This document shows, one piece after another, positions 28,682-37,251 of a stretch of DNA of 52,677 nt; the stretch's first letter is position 1, and each line of letters opens with the position of its first letter. The notes beneath the pieces are model-generated. The model was not told the DNA's origin and made no database searches. It saw only the letters and a list, made by a program, of their open reading frames with translations. This stretch comes from Terriglobia bacterium (GTDB taxonomy: Bacteria; Acidobacteriota; Terriglobia; Terriglobales; Acidobacteriaceae): NCBI GenBank assembly GCA_020073105.1, contig JAIQFW010000029.1, positions 1 to 52,677 on the forward strand. The letters run 5' to 3'. The translations under genes were made by a program, and so were the position numbers.

Positions 28682-29581
28682 ATGCGTCAGCGTCTCGAAT
28701 ACGCGGTTGCCTGGTTGTTGATCAAGTTTATCGGGGCCTTGCCTCGTCCGTTAGCGCGGCTCTCCGGGATCACGCTCGCCTGGATCGTCTATGTGCTGCA
28801 TGTCCGCCTGCGGCGAGTTGGAATGCGGAACCTGGCGCTGGCATTTCCCGAAAAAAGCCGGCGAGCACGGGCTCGTATCCTGCGCGGAGTTTTCACTTCC
28901 TTCGGGCGCCAGCTGGCCGAGGTTTGCCTGTTCCCCGAGTACACTCGGTCGAATGTCAGTAAGGTCGTGGTGTACGACGGATTTGAAAACTTCGAGCGTG
29001 CGGTGACACGGGGCAAGGGAGTCCTGTTCTTGACCGGCCATTTGGGCGCATGGGAGCTTTCAGCCTTCGCCCATTCTCTTCAGGGACACCCGCTGCGGGT
29101 GGTCATGCGGCCTCTGGACAATGAATACCTGGACCGCTTAGCTCGCCAATATCGGGGCATGCATGGCAACTCCATGGTGGACAAGGACGATTATGTTCGC
29201 GGACTGCTCTCGGCGATGAAAGCGGGCGAGACGGTGGGCATTCTCATGGACACGAATATGACCTCAACGCAAGGAGTGTTCGTGGATTTCTTCGGCGTCC
29301 CGGCTTGTACTGCAAGTGGTCTGGCGCGAATCGCCTTGCGAACCGACGCGGCCGTCATTCCCGGATTCACCATCTGGGACCCGGTGTTGCGAAAGTACCG
29401 TCTGCGTTTCGATCCCGCGGTTTCCCTGGTGCGTACCGGCGATGATGACGCGGATGCCCTGGCCAATACGGCCCGATTTACCAAGATCATCGAAGACTAC
29501 GTCCGGCGATATCCTGACCAATGGCTCTGGGTACACCGTCGCTGGAAGACCCGGCCGCCGGGTCAGCCGCCCTTGTACTAG
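28682..29581 (+). CDS. LpxL/HtrB-type lysophospholipid/lipid A acyltransferase
   Basis: 299 residues. An N-terminal membrane helix region is followed by the acyltransferase motif TGHLGAWELS (HxxxxE, catalytic His and Glu). RVVMRPLDNEYLDRLARQY, ETVGILMDTNM and FVDFFGVPACTASGLARIAL match the substrate-binding blocks of LpxL/LpxM. Such enzymes add secondary acyl chains to Kdo-lipid A or act on related lipids at the cytoplasmic face of the inner membrane. The end DQWLWVHRRWKTRP is the typical C-terminal signature. lpxD lies 314 bases downstream on the same strand. Confidence 0.88.
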   Translation: MRQRLEYAVAWLLIKFIGALPRPLARLSGITLAWIVYVLHVRLRRVGMRNLALAFPEKSRRARARILRGVFTSFGRQLAEVCLFPEYTRSNVSKVVVYDGFENFERAVTRGKGVLFLTGHLGAWELSAFAHSLQGHPLRVVMRPLDNEYLDRLARQYRGMHGNSMVDKDDYVRGLLSAMKAGETVGILMDTNMTSTQGVFVDFFGVPACTASGLARIALRTDAAVIPGFTIWDPVLRKYRLRFDPAVSLVRTGDDDADALANTARFTKIIEDYVRRYPDQWLWVHRRWKTRPPGQPPLY

Positions 29582-29589
29582 CTTCCGGC

Positions 29590-29733
29590 TCAGAACCAAT
29601 CGCTACGATAGGCGACCCACCAACTCACGTACACAATGGGAATGGTCGCCGCCAGCGCCCACCAGATGGGCAGAACGATATCCGCCACGACTCCGAGCAC
29701 CGCGAAGAGGATCCAGAAAACCTTACGCTCCAT
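29590..29733 (-). CDS. small Trp-rich membrane protein, 47 residues
   Basis: A minus-strand ORF between lpxL-like and lpxD. It reads MERKVFWILFAVLGVVADIV, LPIWWALAATIPIVYVSWWV and AYRSDWF with stop at 29590. Two hydrophobic helices are joined by a short polar turn, with five Trp near the membrane boundaries. The start ATG 29733 has no strong ribosome site. The hydrophobic pattern and absence of rare codons make it a credible small inner-membrane protein, but it could be chance. Confidence 0.5.
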   Translation of the reverse strand: MERKVFWILFAVLGVVADIVLPIWWALAATIPIVYVSWWVAYRSDWF

Positions 29734-29894
29734 GACAGCATTCTAGAACCAGGCAAGGGCGGGTCAATTTGCAACCGGGATACGTCACCGCCTCCGCTGG
29801 AGCCGCCAACCCAGATTCCCATTGTGGCAAGGTAAAACGCGCCTCCGGCCGTCCTGTGCTTTCCTTTCCCCTGGCAAACGTATAAAAAGGTGCC

Positions 29895-30890
29895 ATGCGG
29901 TGCTCAGTCAAAGACGTAGCCGAGTTTGTACAAGCCCGTATCATCGGAGACGAAAAGGTTGTGCTCACGGGGATTTCGAGCATACCCGCGGCATCGCCGG
30001 GCGACCTGGTTTTCGTCGAGGACGAGAAGAACCTGCGCCTGGCCCTTGAGTCGCGTGCATCTGCGGTGATCGCAGGCGTTTTCGCGGCGGGGAATAAGGA
30101 GTCTAAACCTTTGCTCCTCGCGGCCCAGCCGCGCCTGGCATTTGCGCGAGCAGCTCGACTTCTCATCCCCAAAATAGCCAGGCATGCTGGCATTCACGCG
30201 AGTGCGATTGTGCATTCCTCGGCGCGGTTGGGTCACGACATCATTGTGGAGGAGCGGGCGGTGATCGGCGAAAACGCGGTCATCGACCGGGGAACACGGG
30301 TAGGCGTTGGTACGGTAATTGGCGCCGATGTGAGCATTGGCCGCGATTGTGAGCTCTATCCAAACGTCACTGTGTACCCCGGCGTGAGGCTGGGCAATCG
30401 CGTGATTGTTCATTCCGGAGCGGTGCTGGGCAGCGATGGGTTCGGCTACGTGCGTGATCGAGGAACCGGCCGTTATGAGAAGTTTCCACAGGTGGGACGG
30501 CTGGAAATCGAAGACGACGTTGAGATTGGCGCGAACACAACGGTCGACCGGGGCGCCCTGGATGTCAGCCGAATTGGGCGTGGCACGAAGATCGACAATC
30601 TGGTGCACGTGGGGCACAACTGCCAGATCGGAGAAGACGTGGTGATTGCCGCGCAAACCGGCCTTTCCGGCAGTATCACGATCGAAAAAAATGTCGTTCT
30701 GGGGGGACAGGTCGGCATCGGCGAGCACGCGCGCATCGAAGAAGGCGTCATGTTGGGTGGCCAGGGGGGCGTGCTCCCTCACAAAGTCTTGCGCGGCAAG
30801 GGAATCGCGTTCTGGGGCACTCCGGCGAAGCCGGTTGGGGAGTATCTAAAGCAGTTGGCGGCGCTGGCACGCCTGGCGAAGAAAGAGTAG
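29895..30890 (+). CDS. lpxD: UDP-3-O-acylglucosamine N-acyltransferase
   Basis: LpxD adds the second acyl chain to UDP-3-O-acyl-glucosamine in lipid A synthesis. The 331-residue protein has the N-terminal uridine-binding domain (residues 1-95), then a left-handed beta-helix of hexapeptide repeats (IVEERAVIGENAVIDRGT, VSIGRDCELYPNVTVYPG). The catalytic His lies in NLVHVGHNCQIGEDVVIAA, and GSDGFGYVRD is the family signature. A C-terminal helix closes it. Usual length for the family. The other lpx genes are elsewhere, apart from the LpxL-type neighbour. Confidence 0.95.
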   Translation: MRCSVKDVAEFVQARIIGDEKVVLTGISSIPAASPGDLVFVEDEKNLRLALESRASAVIAGVFAAGNKESKPLLLAAQPRLAFARAARLLIPKIARHAGIHASAIVHSSARLGHDIIVEERAVIGENAVIDRGTRVGVGTVIGADVSIGRDCELYPNVTVYPGVRLGNRVIVHSGAVLGSDGFGYVRDRGTGRYEKFPQVGRLEIEDDVEIGANTTVDRGALDVSRIGRGTKIDNLVHVGHNCQIGEDVVIAAQTGLSGSITIEKNVVLGGQVGIGEHARIEEGVMLGGQGGVLPHKVLRGKGIAFWGTPAKPVGEYLKQLAALARLAKKE

Positions 30891-30903
30891 GCAGTTCGTG
30901 TGG

Positions 30904-30920
30904 CGCGGGCGCCGCCCGCG
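30904..30920. repeat. perfect GC palindrome after lpxD
   Basis: CGCGGGC GCC GCCCGCG forms a 7-bp stem with a 3-base loop, 14 bases after the lpxD stop and before ATG 30937. It has no T-tract. It may be a REP-like element or an mRNA hairpin. Confidence 0.55.
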
Positions 30921-30936
30921 AGATGCGTGGGTTCCT

Positions 30937-31566
30937 ATGGCAGTTGTTGTCATCGGCGGGCATTCCCGTAACGTGGGTAAGACCAGTGTCGTAGCGGGTC
31001 TCATTGGGGCGTTGCCGCAATACAATTGGACGGCGTTTAAGATCACGCAATACGGCCACGGTATTTGCTCTCGGGATGGTACATCCTGCCACTGCGCCAC
31101 GGACGACCACAGCTGGGCGATCACAGAGGAAAAAGACCGCGCTGGAGATTCTGACACTTCCCGTTTTCTTGCGGCAGGGGCGGCGAATGCATGGTGGGTG
31201 AGGACGGAGCAAGGCCGCCTGGCGGAAGCGATGCCAGCGATTCGCGGCAGACTCGCGGAGTCCGAGAATGTGATTCTGGAGTCGAACAGCATTCTCAAGT
31301 TCGTGCGGCCTGATCTCTACCTGACCGTGCTGGATCCGGCAACCGCCGACTTCAAGCGGTCGGCGCAGGAATTCCTGGATTTGGCAGATGCGGTCATCCT
31401 CCATGGGCCCCGCGACGACAACGATGTCCTGTGGAGCGGGATTTCCTTGAAGCCGGTTGCCGGACGGCCGGTCTTTCGTATCCAGCCACCGGAGTATGTG
31501 ACGGCCGAGGTGGTCAACTTTGTAAGAGGTCGTCTGCCTGAAATTCGTAACCACAGAGGACACTGA
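30937..31566 (+). CDS. P-loop NTPase with a Cys cluster, MobB-like fold
   Basis: I start at ATG 30937 (MAVVVIGGHSRNVGKTSVVA); the ORF extends 13 codons upstream through the palindrome. The Walker A site GGHSRNVGKTS is at the extreme N-terminus, as in MobB and dethiobiotin-synthetase-like proteins. Next comes YGHGICSRDGTSCHCATDDH, with three Cys and three His within 20 residues, a likely metal site. EENVILESNS-type sequence (SENVILESNSILKFVRPDLY) resembles the Walker B strand. 209 residues. The reaction is unknown. Its position directly after lpxD suggests cotranscription, but a link to lipid A is inference. Confidence 0.65.
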   Translation: MAVVVIGGHSRNVGKTSVVAGLIGALPQYNWTAFKITQYGHGICSRDGTSCHCATDDHSWAITEEKDRAGDSDTSRFLAAGAANAWWVRTEQGRLAEAMPAIRGRLAESENVILESNSILKFVRPDLYLTVLDPATADFKRSAQEFLDLADAVILHGPRDDNDVLWSGISLKPVAGRPVFRIQPPEYVTAEVVNFVRGRLPEIRNHRGH

Positions 31567-31599
31567 GGATGCTGGTTTCCTCTGTGCCCTCTGTGGTTA
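31548..31599. repeat. inverted repeat, AACCACAGAGG family (copy 1)
   Basis: Left arm TAACCACAGAGGACACTGAG and right arm TCCTCTGTGCCCTCTGTGGT can fold into a long imperfect hairpin. It overlaps the stop of the P-loop gene and lies between convergent genes, so it may end transcripts from both sides. A related element lies at 45584-45662. Confidence 0.75.
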
Positions 31600-31606
31600 A
31601 TTCAAG

Positions 31607-33013
31607 TTATTGGCTGGCATACATTCCAATGATTCGCTCGATGGCCCTGCTGCACACGGCGCAGAACGATTCATACCGGGTAAACATGATGCAGTTTTCC
31701 TGCGGTCGATAATATCCGTGGGCTTCGTAGTTTGCTCCCTCGAAGGCGCCCACGCGGCCGGAGTATTTGTCTTCGCCCAGCAATGTGTCTTCCTTCCGGC
31801 GTTCCTTCTTGAAAAGCTCGTTTACTTCGGATTCAGGACGGTTTTGTGCCCGGAGTTCTCGCCGTTGCGCTTGGATCGTATGTTCCATGGATTCGAAATC
31901 GTCTTTGCGCCATGGCGTGGGCGTCGGCGTGCCGGGAGTCACCAGATCCTTCCACTTGAGGTTGGTGGGATCGAGCAACGCCGTGGCATTTGGCTCCCAG
32001 GGCTCGATCTTCTTCTCCGGCGAAAGGTAAGCCACTTGAGAGGTGTAGTACTCGTCGGCCAGGCCGGCGAAATGATGCCCGAACTCATGCACGAAGACGT
32101 AAGGCGCAAATTCGTTGTCCGCCGCCACGGTGGCATACAGGTTGAAGATGCCCCCGCCGCCGTAAGTCTTCGCGTTCAGCAGAATCTCGACGAACTCGTA
32201 CGGCGCATACGAAGCGAAGTCACGCATCGGCCGATTCTCCGTGGTCAACACGTAGCGCTCGGTATCGAAGGTGTCGTAGGTGGTGCCCAAAGGCGAGCGA
32301 TGATGAATCCCGGCGGAAGGGCGGGGAACCCCGGATTCCTCAGCTGCCGGGCACAAGCCCCAGACGTTGAAGTCTTTTCGGTGTTCGCGAAAAGGTGAAC
32401 GGCTGAACAGAATTTCGGTAAAGTGCCGGGCGTCTTTCTCAAACTTCGAGCGCTCGGCCGCTGTATAGCCATCGCCCATAATGAGCAGATCAACCTTGCC
32501 AGCCGGCTCGCCGCTCTTCTGGATCGCTAAAAGAGGCCCGGGAGAAGGCGGGCGCGAGGTATCAACGAACTTGTCCTTGGGATCGATGGATGTGGTCCAG
32601 ACCTCGTGGAATTCGCCGTCCTTCCGTTCCTTTAAAACAATCTTTACCGGGGCTGAGGGCGCAGGGAAGCGCAGCGACTCGGAGAACGTGCGGCTGAAAT
32701 TTTTCGCCTCCTCGGTCGTTACCCACTCGCCGAACACCGAGCCAAATCCCCGCGAATAGAGCAAACGGCCGGTGGCTTGGTCGTGAACTTCAAAAAAGTA
32801 GTGGCCAAGATTGCTGTCGTCGATCATTTTGGCGAGATCTCCCGGCCAGGGTGTCGGCTCGATCACGATCCGGTCAACGCTGTACATCTCGGTCGTCGCA
32901 TTGCCGGTGTGATAGTAATCCAGGCGCATCGTGGCGGGTGCGGCCAGTGCGATCAGCGGGAAACATAGAATCAAAACGAGGGAAAAGATGATATTGCGTC
33001 GCATGTCCTGCAT
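31607..33013 (-). CDS. exported M64-family (IgA-peptidase-like) metallopeptidase
   Basis: 468 residues with a signal peptide (IIFSLVLILCFPLIALA). An N-terminal beta domain precedes the M64 catalytic region: VDLLIMGDGYTAAERSKFEK, then the zinc motif FVHEFGHHFAGLADEYY, matching the M64 pattern HExGHxxxGLxDEY with His, Glu and His ligands present. PQENCIMFTRYESFCAVCSR near the C-terminus carries conserved cysteines. Secreted endopeptidase; substrate unknown. ATG 33013 and 33004 are both possible starts. The gene is convergent with the P-loop gene. Confidence 0.88.
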   Translation of the reverse strand: MQDMRRNIIFSLVLILCFPLIALAAPATMRLDYYHTGNATTEMYSVDRIVIEPTPWPGDLAKMIDDSNLGHYFFEVHDQATGRLLYSRGFGSVFGEWVTTEEAKNFSRTFSESLRFPAPSAPVKIVLKERKDGEFHEVWTTSIDPKDKFVDTSRPPSPGPLLAIQKSGEPAGKVDLLIMGDGYTAAERSKFEKDARHFTEILFSRSPFREHRKDFNVWGLCPAAEESGVPRPSAGIHHRSPLGTTYDTFDTERYVLTTENRPMRDFASYAPYEFVEILLNAKTYGGGGIFNLYATVAADNEFAPYVFVHEFGHHFAGLADEYYTSQVAYLSPEKKIEPWEPNATALLDPTNLKWKDLVTPGTPTPTPWRKDDFESMEHTIQAQRRELRAQNRPESEVNELFKKERRKEDTLLGEDKYSGRVGAFEGANYEAHGYYRPQENCIMFTRYESFCAVCSRAIERIIGMYASQ

Positions 33014-33029
33014 TGTAGAAGAAACGACG

Positions 33030-33062
33030 GGAGCCTGGAGCCTGAAGCCCGGAGCCTGACTC
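33030..33062. repeat. short direct repeats, GAGCCTG words
   Basis: GGAGCCTGGAGCCTGAAGCC and CGGAGCCTGA lie between the divergent M64 and lnt genes. The word GAGCCTG occurs three times in 30 bases. Function unknown. Confidence 0.5.
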
Positions 33063-33082
33063 CGGTTTGTTATCCTTGCCAG

Positions 33083-34666
33083 GTGCGGCAGATCGACAAA
33101 AGTGCCTGGCTCCTGGTCCTCCTCTCTGCGGTCTTGCAGATTCTAGTGTTCCCACTGCCTGACTTGTACATGCTGGGCTGGGTGGCGGTGACGCCGCTGC
33201 TGGTCGCGCTGTTGCGAGCACGAAAGCCTGACACGCTGCAGATCAAGGCTGGCATCAGGTTGCTCCCGGCGAAGCATCTGCAGGCCTTCCTTCTGGCGTA
33301 CGTCTGCGGAATCCTGTGGTATGGCGGAACCTGTTATTGGATATATGCCACCATGCGCCAGTACGGCGGCGTGAATGCGCCCGCAGCGGTGGGGATCCTG
33401 ATTTTGTTTTGCCTCTATCTGGCGATTTACCACGGGCTGTTCGGTCTGCTCATCAGTGGGCTTGCGGGAGGTAGTTCTTTCAGCCGCGGGGCTTTGTTGC
33501 TCGCCCCGGTGTTGTGGGTGGCTGTGGAACTGGCGCGCACTCGGATCACGGGATTTCCCTGGGATTTGCTGGGCACGAGTCAAGTGGACAACGTCCCGCT
33601 GGCGCGGATCGCGACCGTGACCGGGGTTTATGGGATTTCCTTCGAGATCATGGTGGTCAACTCGGCCTTAGCTGCCGCATTCCTGGTTCGACGCGAGGCG
33701 CGCAAGCCGCTACTGTTGGCCGCCATCAGCGCCGCCCTGGTTCTGCAGTCGGGGCGTCTAGTGCCCGCGCCGGCCGTTCCAGCGGACAAGACTGCCCTTC
33801 TGGTGCAGGCCAATGTTCCAATCCTGGAGGGAGCCGACTGGACTCGAGACTATTTCAATTCCACATTGCACGACTTAACCCAGCTGAGCTTGAACCTCGA
33901 TGGTGATGACCAGCATCCCCCTCAGTTGGTGATCTGGCCGGAATCGCCTGCGCCTTTTTATGCGAGTGATCCCATCTTTCGCGGAGCCATCAGCGCTGTC
34001 GGCCTGCGGACCAACGCGTGGGTCCTGGTGGGCAGTGTTGGGGTCCTCAACGCCAGCATGACGGCTGAGCATGCCACCCAGCTTTTTAACTCCGCTGCGC
34101 TGGTCAGCCCAAGTGGGGAATGGGTCTCACGCTATGACAAGGCCCATCTCGTGCCGTTTGGCGAATATGTGCCATTCAAGCGCATATTCGCGTTTGCTGG
34201 GGGCCTTACCAAAGAAGTAGGGGACTTCTCCCGGGGAACTTCCCGCGCGCCACTCGATGCTGGCGGCGCCAAGCTCGGGGTCTTTATCTGCTACGAGTCG
34301 ATTTTTCCGGACGAGGTCCGGCAATTTGTCGCTCAGGGAGCGCAAGTCCTTGTGAACATCTCCAATGACGGTTGGTACGGCGACAGTGGCGCCTACGCGC
34401 AGCACCTCAAGCAAGCGCGCATGCGGGCGGTCGAGAACTCCCGCTGGCTACTACGCGACACCAACACCGGGGTCACGGCGTCGATCGATCCGTATGGCCG
34501 CGTCGTGGCCAGTGCTCCGCGCAAGGTCCGCACCGCGTTGTTGGCCCCTTACGCCTTGTCGAACGTTACCACTTTCTACACTCGCCACGGAGACTGGTTT
34601 GCTTATCTGTGTGCGATAATTTGTGTGGCGGCGCTTCTGGTGCACCGTCGGTCACGTGAGACGTAG
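33083..34666 (+). CDS. lnt: apolipoprotein N-acyltransferase
   Basis: Lnt completes lipoprotein maturation by acylating the N-terminal Cys in the inner membrane. 527 residues from GTG 33083. Six or so N-terminal membrane helices include SAVLQILVFPLPDLYMLG and LLAPVLWVAVELARTRITGF with PWDLLG, the family signature. A periplasmic nitrilase domain follows with catalytic Glu in LVIWPESPAPF and Cys in GVFICYESIFPDEVR. ISNDGWYGDSGAYAQHLKQA and RDTNTGVTASIDPYGR are typical. A C-terminal helix ends the protein. The stop lies within a palindromic element. Confidence 0.95.
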   Translation: MRQIDKSAWLLVLLSAVLQILVFPLPDLYMLGWVAVTPLLVALLRARKPDTLQIKAGIRLLPAKHLQAFLLAYVCGILWYGGTCYWIYATMRQYGGVNAPAAVGILILFCLYLAIYHGLFGLLISGLAGGSSFSRGALLLAPVLWVAVELARTRITGFPWDLLGTSQVDNVPLARIATVTGVYGISFEIMVVNSALAAAFLVRREARKPLLLAAISAALVLQSGRLVPAPAVPADKTALLVQANVPILEGADWTRDYFNSTLHDLTQLSLNLDGDDQHPPQLVIWPESPAPFYASDPIFRGAISAVGLRTNAWVLVGSVGVLNASMTAEHATQLFNSAALVSPSGEWVSRYDKAHLVPFGEYVPFKRIFAFAGGLTKEVGDFSRGTSRAPLDAGGAKLGVFICYESIFPDEVRQFVAQGAQVLVNISNDGWYGDSGAYAQHLKQARMRAVENSRWLLRDTNTGVTASIDPYGRVVASAPRKVRTALLAPYALSNVTTFYTRHGDWFAYLCAIICVAALLVHRRSRET

Positions 34667-34715
34667 CAAGCTACGTCTCTACAATAAACTAGCGTAGACA
34701 CGTTGCTTGCAACGT
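34659..34715. repeat. two adjacent REP-like palindromes between lnt and prfB
   Basis: AGACGTAGC AA GCTACGTCT (34659-34678) and ACGTTGC TT GCAACGT (34700-34715) are two perfect palindromes with 2-base loops and related sequence. The lnt stop lies in the first. They may form stable RNA ends or be remnants of a mobile palindromic element. Confidence 0.75.
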
Positions 34716-34737
34716 CGGCCTGACAGGGAAGAATTTC

Positions 34738-35842
34738 ATGGTTGAACAACTGCAACAGGAATACGAAGTGTTGAAAGAAAAAGTCCGCGAACTTCGGGAG
34801 TACCTTTGACGCGGACAAACTGCGTCCGCAACTGAGCGAGATCGAGAAGCAAGTCTCTGACCCGAACTTCTGGTCGAATCCTCAAAAATCCCAGCAGGTA
34901 ATGCGCGAGAAGAAGCGCCTGGAAGACATGTTGGCTACGGAGGCTGACCTGGTGCGCCGAGGCGAGGACATCTCTGCCTATTTCGAACTGGCCCGCGAAG
35001 GCGAAGCCGTTGACGCCGACTTGCGGCGGGAGATTGACGGTCTACGCGCCAAAGTTGATCACCTGGAGACTGAGACCCTGCTCTCCGGCGAGAATGACGC
35101 CCGTAACGCCATCGTTACCATTCACCCCGGAGCTGGCGGAACGGAATCGCAGGACTGGGCCGACATGCTTCTGCGGATGTACTTGAGGTGGGCCGAGCGG
35201 CAGGGATTCCAAACCGTTCTTTACGATTACCAGCCCGGCGAAGAAGCAGGATTGAAGTCGGCGACCTTCGCAGTCAACGGCGAATACGCCTTCGGCCTGC
35301 TCACTGGCGAGATCGGCGTGCATCGCCTGGTCCGCATTTCACCCTTCGACCAGGCCAAACGGCGGCATACGTCTTTCGCCAGCGTCTACGTCTCTCCGGA
35401 AATTGACGACAGCATTGACGTTGTGATCAGGCCTGAAGACTTGCGCATCGATACCTACCGCTCCAGCGGCAAGGGCGGACAGCATGTGAACACCACCGAT
35501 TCCGCTGTCCGCATTACCCATATTCCGACAGGAATTGTGGCGGCTTGCCAGAACGAGCGCTCACAGCACAAAAACAAAGACCGCGCCATGAGCATGCTGC
35601 GCTCCAAACTCTACGAACACGAGATGGAGAAGAAACGCGAAGCCACCCGGAAGATTGAGGACTCGAAGCTCGACATCGATTTCGGCTCACAGATTCGGTC
35701 GTATGTGCTGCAACCCTATCGTCTGATTAAAGACCACCGCACCAAGATGGAGATCGGGGATGTGGACCGTGTGATTGACGGTGACTTGCAGCCATTCATT
35801 CGCGCGTATCTGCAGATGCGGCGAGGAGAAAAGTCGGCATGA
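34738..35842 (+). CDS. prfB: peptide chain release factor 2, with programmed +1 frameshift
   Basis: RF2 releases peptides at UGA and UAA codons. The first 23 codons (ATG 34738, AGGGAAG upstream) end at an in-frame TGA at 34807-34809. A +1 shift at CTT-TGA-C continues with DADKLRPQLSEIEKQV, giving about 367 residues, the normal length. Domain 1 is a coiled coil. The stop-codon motif SPF lies in RISPFDQAKRRHTSF and the catalytic GGQ in YRSSGKGGQHVNTTDSAVR. Regulation is visible: low RF2 lets the ribosome pause at UGA and shift. The stop overlaps the transporter start by four bases. Confidence 0.97.
34796..34810 (+). promoter_or_regulatory. prfB recoding site
   Basis: An internal Shine-Dalgarno-like GGGAG stands three bases before CTT TGA C. 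This is the arrangement that promotes +1 shifting in most bacterial prfB genes. The UGA is the codon RF2 itself reads, which makes the site autoregulatory. Confidence 0.9.
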
Positions 35843-36495
35843 CCACGCGGGAAGCCAGGGTAGCGCGTGGGGTCCGTCTCGAATACCTCACCGTGGCTTG
35901 GAACCTGTTGGAAGCATTCATTGCCATCCTGTCTGGCGTGATTGCAGGGAGCATCGCTTTAGTAGGCTTCGGCCTGGACTCGATGATAGAGGTCTTCTCG
36001 GGGGGAGTGCTGCTATGGCGTTTGCGGAGCGACCTCCACCCCGAGAGTCGCGAACGTACCGAGCGAATGGCGCTGCGGTTGGTTGGCCTTAGCTTCCTTT
36101 CGCTGGGGGCCTACGTGACCTTTGAAGCCATGGAAGCGCTGGTGCGGCACGAGGCGCCAGCAAAAAGCATTCCTGGTGTGGCGCTGGCGATTGCCTCAGT
36201 CATTGTCATGCCCTTGCTGGCTCGCGCCAAACGGAAGGTCGCACGGGATATCGAAAGCCGTGCTCTTCAAGCCGACTCGCGCCAGACGGATTTCTGCGCG
36301 TACCTTTCCGCAATTCTTTTGATCGGGCTGACGCTGAACGGGGTCGTGGGCTGGTGGTGGGCAGACCCGTTTGCGGCTCTGATCATGGTTCCATTCATCG
36401 TCAGGGAGGGAATCAAGGCAATTCAGGGGGTGGCTTGCTGTGATGACGCACTCTGCGGGACTGTCGCTCACACTGAGCAGCGTAGCAAGGGATGA
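35839..36495 (+). CDS. cation-efflux (CDF-like) transporter, short form
   Basis: 218 residues with five to six membrane helices. Helix 2 carries GSIALVGFGLDSMIEVFSGG, where family members have a metal-binding HSxxD or similar; here the Asp of GLDS is kept. Helix 5 reads ALQADSRQTDFCAYLSAILL, matching the AxxxDxxxD pattern. The cytoplasmic metal-sensing C-terminal domain of full CDF proteins is missing; instead the tail has GVACCDDALC, three clustered cysteines. It probably exports a divalent metal. Coupled to prfB (ATGA overlap) and to the HD gene downstream. Confidence 0.78.
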   Translation: MTTREARVARGVRLEYLTVAWNLLEAFIAILSGVIAGSIALVGFGLDSMIEVFSGGVLLWRLRSDLHPESRERTERMALRLVGLSFLSLGAYVTFEAMEALVRHEAPAKSIPGVALAIASVIVMPLLARAKRKVARDIESRALQADSRQTDFCAYLSAILLIGLTLNGVVGWWWADPFAALIMVPFIVREGIKAIQGVACCDDALCGTVAHTEQRSKG

Positions 36496-37103
36496 AGAAT
36501 TCAAGACTAGGATATTCGCTAAAACTCACCCGTCGCTTCGAGCAGGCACTGCTGTTTGCAATTCGCAAGCACTCCGGCCAGAGTCGCAAAGGCACATCCA
36601 CCCCCTATGTCGCCCACCTCATGAGTGTTGCCGGTTTAGTGCTGGAAGCCGGTGGCGATGAAGACTTGGCGATCGCAGCCCTGCTGCATGATGTCGTTGA
36701 AGACTGTGGTGGCGCTCCCATGTTGAAGGAGGTCCGCCGCCGCTTTGGTAAGCGCGTGGCCCACGTGGTTGAGGGCTGCACTGACAGCGACACGTTCCCG
36801 AAGCCACCGTGGCGCGAGAGGAAGGAAAACTACCTGAAGCATCTGCGCACTGCTGACGCAGACACGCGCCTGGTGTCGGTTGCCGACAAACTCCACAATG
36901 CCCGGACCATCCTCACTGACTACCGTGAATCCGGAGAATCAATTTGGGAGCGGTTTCAGGGCAGGCGTGAGGGGACGCTCTGGTACTACCGGGCCTTACT
37001 GAACGAATTTCAGCGCAAGAAGCCGAATCGGCTGATCAACGAACTGGAGCGCGTGGTTAGCGAACTGAACTTGTTAGTCCGCAAGCGCTCCCGGCGACCC
37101 TAG
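36492..37103 (+). CDS. HD-domain hydrolase of the SpoT/MESH1 type
   Basis: 203 residues. The metal-binding HD set is complete: His in TPYVAHLMSVAGLVLEAGGD, the HD pair in AALLHDVVEDCGG, and Asp in VSVADKLHNARTIL. The order and spacing match the (p)ppGpp hydrolase half of RelA/SpoT. There is no synthetase, TGS or ACT domain, so it is a candidate small alarmone hydrolase (MESH1-like) acting in the cytoplasm. Other phosphohydrolase substrates cannot be excluded. It overlaps the transporter stop by four bases. Confidence 0.8.
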   Translation: MKNSRLGYSLKLTRRFEQALLFAIRKHSGQSRKGTSTPYVAHLMSVAGLVLEAGGDEDLAIAALLHDVVEDCGGAPMLKEVRRRFGKRVAHVVEGCTDSDTFPKPPWRERKENYLKHLRTADADTRLVSVADKLHNARTILTDYRESGESIWERFQGRREGTLWYYRALLNEFQRKKPNRLINELERVVSELNLLVRKRSRRP

Positions 37104-37251
37104 CCGCGCAAGCCCGTATGGTTTCCTCACCCCGGCCGTGACCTCGCTGATGGTGCCCTTGGTAACGTTACCTGGCACGAAAAATCTGGCGAAAAGCGCC
37201 TGCCTGCCTGATCCTGTAACTTCCAGGATTATCGGAGCCAGAGGCCGTTCT

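Noticed and set aside
34738-34809. Frameshift mutation at the start of prfB
   Set aside because: The CTT-TGA-C context with upstream GGGAG is the known programmed site, so the gene is intact.
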